Below, piece after piece: positions 62,389-64,000 of a stretch of DNA of 64,000 bases; the first letter of the stretch is position 1, and each line of letters opens with the position of its first letter. Location: positions 1 through 64,000 of the forward strand of contig JBPYFJ010000065.1 in NCBI GenBank assembly GCA_051985675.1, written 5' to 3'. The notes under the pieces were generated by a model. It made no database searches, was not told the origin of the DNA, and saw nothing but the letters and a program-made list of their open reading frames with translations. Made by a program: the position numbers and the translations under genes. This stretch comes from JAFAXD01 sp051985675 (GTDB taxonomy: Bacteria > Pseudomonadota > Alphaproteobacteria > Rhizobiales > Xanthobacteraceae).

Positions 62389-63126
62389 ATGGCAGGCGAG
62401 ATTTTGATCATCATTCCGGCTCGCATGGCGGCCACGCGGCTGCCCGGAAAGCCGTTGGCCGACATCGCGGGTCAACCGATGATCGTGCACGTGCTCCGGC
62501 GCGCGCAGGCCGCCGACATCGGGGACGTCGTGGTTGCCACCGACGCGGCGGCGATTGCCGACGTGGTCGAGAAGGCCGGCGGCCGCACGGTCATGACCAG
62601 GGCGGACCATGCGTCCGGCTCCGATCGGATTTTTGAGGCGCTGACCTTCCTCGACCCGCACGGGCACATCGGCACCGTCGTGAACTTGCAGGGCGATTTG
62701 CCAACCCTTGATCCGGCCGACCTGCGCGCAGCGCTCGCCCTCTTGGCGGATTCGGCCGTCGATGTCGCGACGCTCGCGGCCGAGATTTCCAAGCCCGAGG
62801 AGCGCACCGACCCCAACGTGGTCAAGGTGATCGGCACGAAGCTCGCGCCGGATCGCATGCGTGCGCTTTATTTCACGCGCGCCACCGCGCCCTATGGTGA
62901 GGGCCCGCTCTATCACCACATCGGTCTTTACGCCTATCGGCGCGCGGCGCTGGAGACCTTCGTCGCGCTACCCCCGTCTGAACTGGAGCGTCGGGAGAAG
63001 CTCGAGCAGCTCCGCCTGGTTGAGGCAGGGACACGCATCGACGTGGCGATCGTGCACTCCGTGCCCCTCGGTGTTGATACCCCTGAGGACCTCGAAACAG
63101 CCCGTTCATTGCTGTCAAAACATTGA
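62389..63126 (+). CDS. kdsB: 3-deoxy-manno-octulosonate cytidylyltransferase
   Basis: 245 residues. Activates KDO with CTP to CMP-KDO for lipid A-core synthesis. ILIIIPARMAATRLPGKPLADI at the N terminus is the nucleotide-binding signature (in pieces IPARMAATRLPGKPL), with VVNLQGDLPTLDP and TATAPYGEGPLY-type ends present as RATAPYGEGPLYHHIGLYAYRR (pieces). ATG 62389 (MAGEIL). Upstream of pheA, as in many Rhizobiales. Confidence 0.95.
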   Translation: MAGEILIIIPARMAATRLPGKPLADIAGQPMIVHVLRRAQAADIGDVVVATDAAAIADVVEKAGGRTVMTRADHASGSDRIFEALTFLDPHGHIGTVVNLQGDLPTLDPADLRAALALLADSAVDVATLAAEISKPEERTDPNVVKVIGTKLAPDRMRALYFTRATAPYGEGPLYHHIGLYAYRRAALETFVALPPSELERREKLEQLRLVEAGTRIDVAIVHSVPLGVDTPEDLETARSLLSKH

Positions 63127-63159
63127 CTTCGCCACCGCGGTCCGCGTAACCCCAACACA

Positions 63160-64000
63160 ATGAATACCGCAAAGAAAACAATGGCGTTTCAGGGCGAGCC
63201 GGGGGCGAACTCGCATATCGCCATTCGCGAGGCCTATCCGGACTATGAGCCGCTGCCGTGCCGCACGTTCGAGGATGCATTGAACGCAATCGCGGCCGGC
63301 GACGCCGAACTCGGCATGATCCCGATTGAGAACTCGCTCGCCGGACGGGTCGCCGATATCCACTATCTGATGCCGACGGCCGGACTGCACATTGTCGGCG
63401 AATGGTTTCTACCGATCCGCAACCAGCTGATGGCGCCGAGAGGTGCGACGCTTGCCGGGCTGCAATTTGTCGAGAGCCACGTGATGGCGCTCGGGCAGTG
63501 CCGCAACTTCCTGCGCAAGCTTGGCGTCAAGACCATGGTCGCGGCCGACACGGCGGGCGCGGCGCGCGAGGTTGCGGAACGCGGCGACAAAGCCCGCGCC
63601 GCAATCGCGTCGACGCTGGCGGCTGAAATCTACGGCCTCGACATCCTGGCGCCCGATATCGAAGACGAGTCGCACTCGACCACGCGTTTTCTGGTGCTCT
63701 CGCGCGAACGCCGATGGGCGGCCCGCGGCCAGGGTCCGGTCGTCACCACGTTCGTATTCCAGGTCAGGAATATCCCGGCGGCGCTCTACAAGGCGCTCGG
63801 GGGTTTTGCCACCAACGCGGTCAACATGACCAAGCTCGAGAGCTACATGATCGAGGGTAATTTCTTCGCGACGCAGTTTTATGCCGACGTCGAGGGGCAC
63901 CCGGACGATCGGGGCCTGAAGCTTGCCTTGGACGAGCTGAACTTCTTCTCCGAGAAGCTCTCAATTCTCGGTGTCTATCCGGCGCACCGCTTTCGTGCGA
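63160..64000 (+). CDS. pheA: Prephenate dehydratase (partial at right edge)
   Basis: The first 280 codons of a prephenate dehydratase, which makes phenylpyruvate in phenylalanine biosynthesis; the gene runs off the window. MAFQGEPGANSHIAIREAYP (residues 8-27), MIPIENSLAGRVADIHYLM, ESHVMALGQCRNFL, HSTTRFLVLSRERRW (the TRF motif), then an ACT domain from about 195 (TFVFQVRNIPAALYKALGGF, NMTKLESYM) for phenylalanine feedback. It starts 33 bases after kdsB. Confidence 0.95.
   Translation, partial: MNTAKKTMAFQGEPGANSHIAIREAYPDYEPLPCRTFEDALNAIAAGDAELGMIPIENSLAGRVADIHYLMPTAGLHIVGEWFLPIRNQLMAPRGATLAGLQFVESHVMALGQCRNFLRKLGVKTMVAADTAGAAREVAERGDKARAAIASTLAAEIYGLDILAPDIEDESHSTTRFLVLSRERRWAARGQGPVVTTFVFQVRNIPAALYKALGGFATNAVNMTKLESYMIEGNFFATQFYADVEGHPDDRGLKLALDELNFFSEKLSILGVYPAHRFRA

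Overview
This window reads as chromosomal DNA of a high-GC alphaproteobacterium in the Hyphomicrobiales (Rhizobiales), most like the Bradyrhizobium / Rhodopseudomonas / Xanthobacteraceae side of the order. The reasons are the rplU-rpmA-GNAT-obgE-proB block, three small secreted DUF3551 proteins, a NepR-like anti-sigma factor, and two copies of a palindromic intergenic repeat of the CGTCATGGCCGGG...CCGGCCATCCACG kind common in that group. No rRNA, tRNA, CRISPR array, insertion sequence, integrase or phage gene was seen. The assignment is an inference from gene content, not from a marker-gene comparison.

Layout. 0.3-11.2 kb is mostly core: argG, a DsbA-fold isomerase, three DUF3551 genes, then the minus-strand block rplU, rpmA, GNAT, obgE, proB, and plus-strand genes for a K+/H+ antiporter and a GMC oxidoreductase. 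11.2-27.2 kb looks like a region for aromatic acids: a MarR regulator with boxC and boxB (aerobic CoA-dependent benzoate degradation, without boxA or the ligase), a lone NepR-like gene, a complete branched-chain-type ABC importer (livF, G, M, H and a binding protein), then a C-C hydrolase-like alpha/beta hydrolase, an SDR, an amidohydrolase and a UbiD-type decarboxylase. 27.2-35.9 kb has small secreted proteins, an orphan NMT1/SsuA-like binding protein, a chromate-resistance operon (rhodanese-ChrB fusion, DUF1259, chrA), an FAH-family hydrolase and a secreted protein with the hallmarks of a pepsin-type aspartic protease.

35.8-43.7 kb holds an NCS2 purine/pyrimidine permease, a PAS-HD-GYP protein, two small cytochromes c around an NrtS-like gene, an orphan molybdenum hydroxylase large subunit and a MetE C-domain-like protein. 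43.7-47 kb is a possible stress module: two large inverted repeats, a DHA2-type MFS exporter, a Tat-exported ABM-domain protein with a candidate ECF41-type promoter, and a divergent ECF sigma factor with a SnoaL-like C-terminal domain. 47-51.8 kb carries an SsuABC/TauABC-type importer whose binding-protein gene is convergent to the permease genes, and an orphan TRAP binding protein. 51.8-61.4 kb holds a 2-hydroxyacid dehydrogenase, a NUDIX hydrolase and a Yej-type peptide ABC importer with two tandem binding proteins. The window ends with a membrane-anchored cytochrome c (CycM-like), kdsB, and pheA, which runs off the right edge.

Transport dominates: five ABC or TRAP binding-protein systems, several without their own permeases. 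No grossly novel system is evident. The points most worth checking are the pepsin-like protein, the ECF/ABM/MFS module, the lone NepR, the chrB-DUF1259-chrA operon, and the two large inverted repeats at 43.7-43.9 kb.
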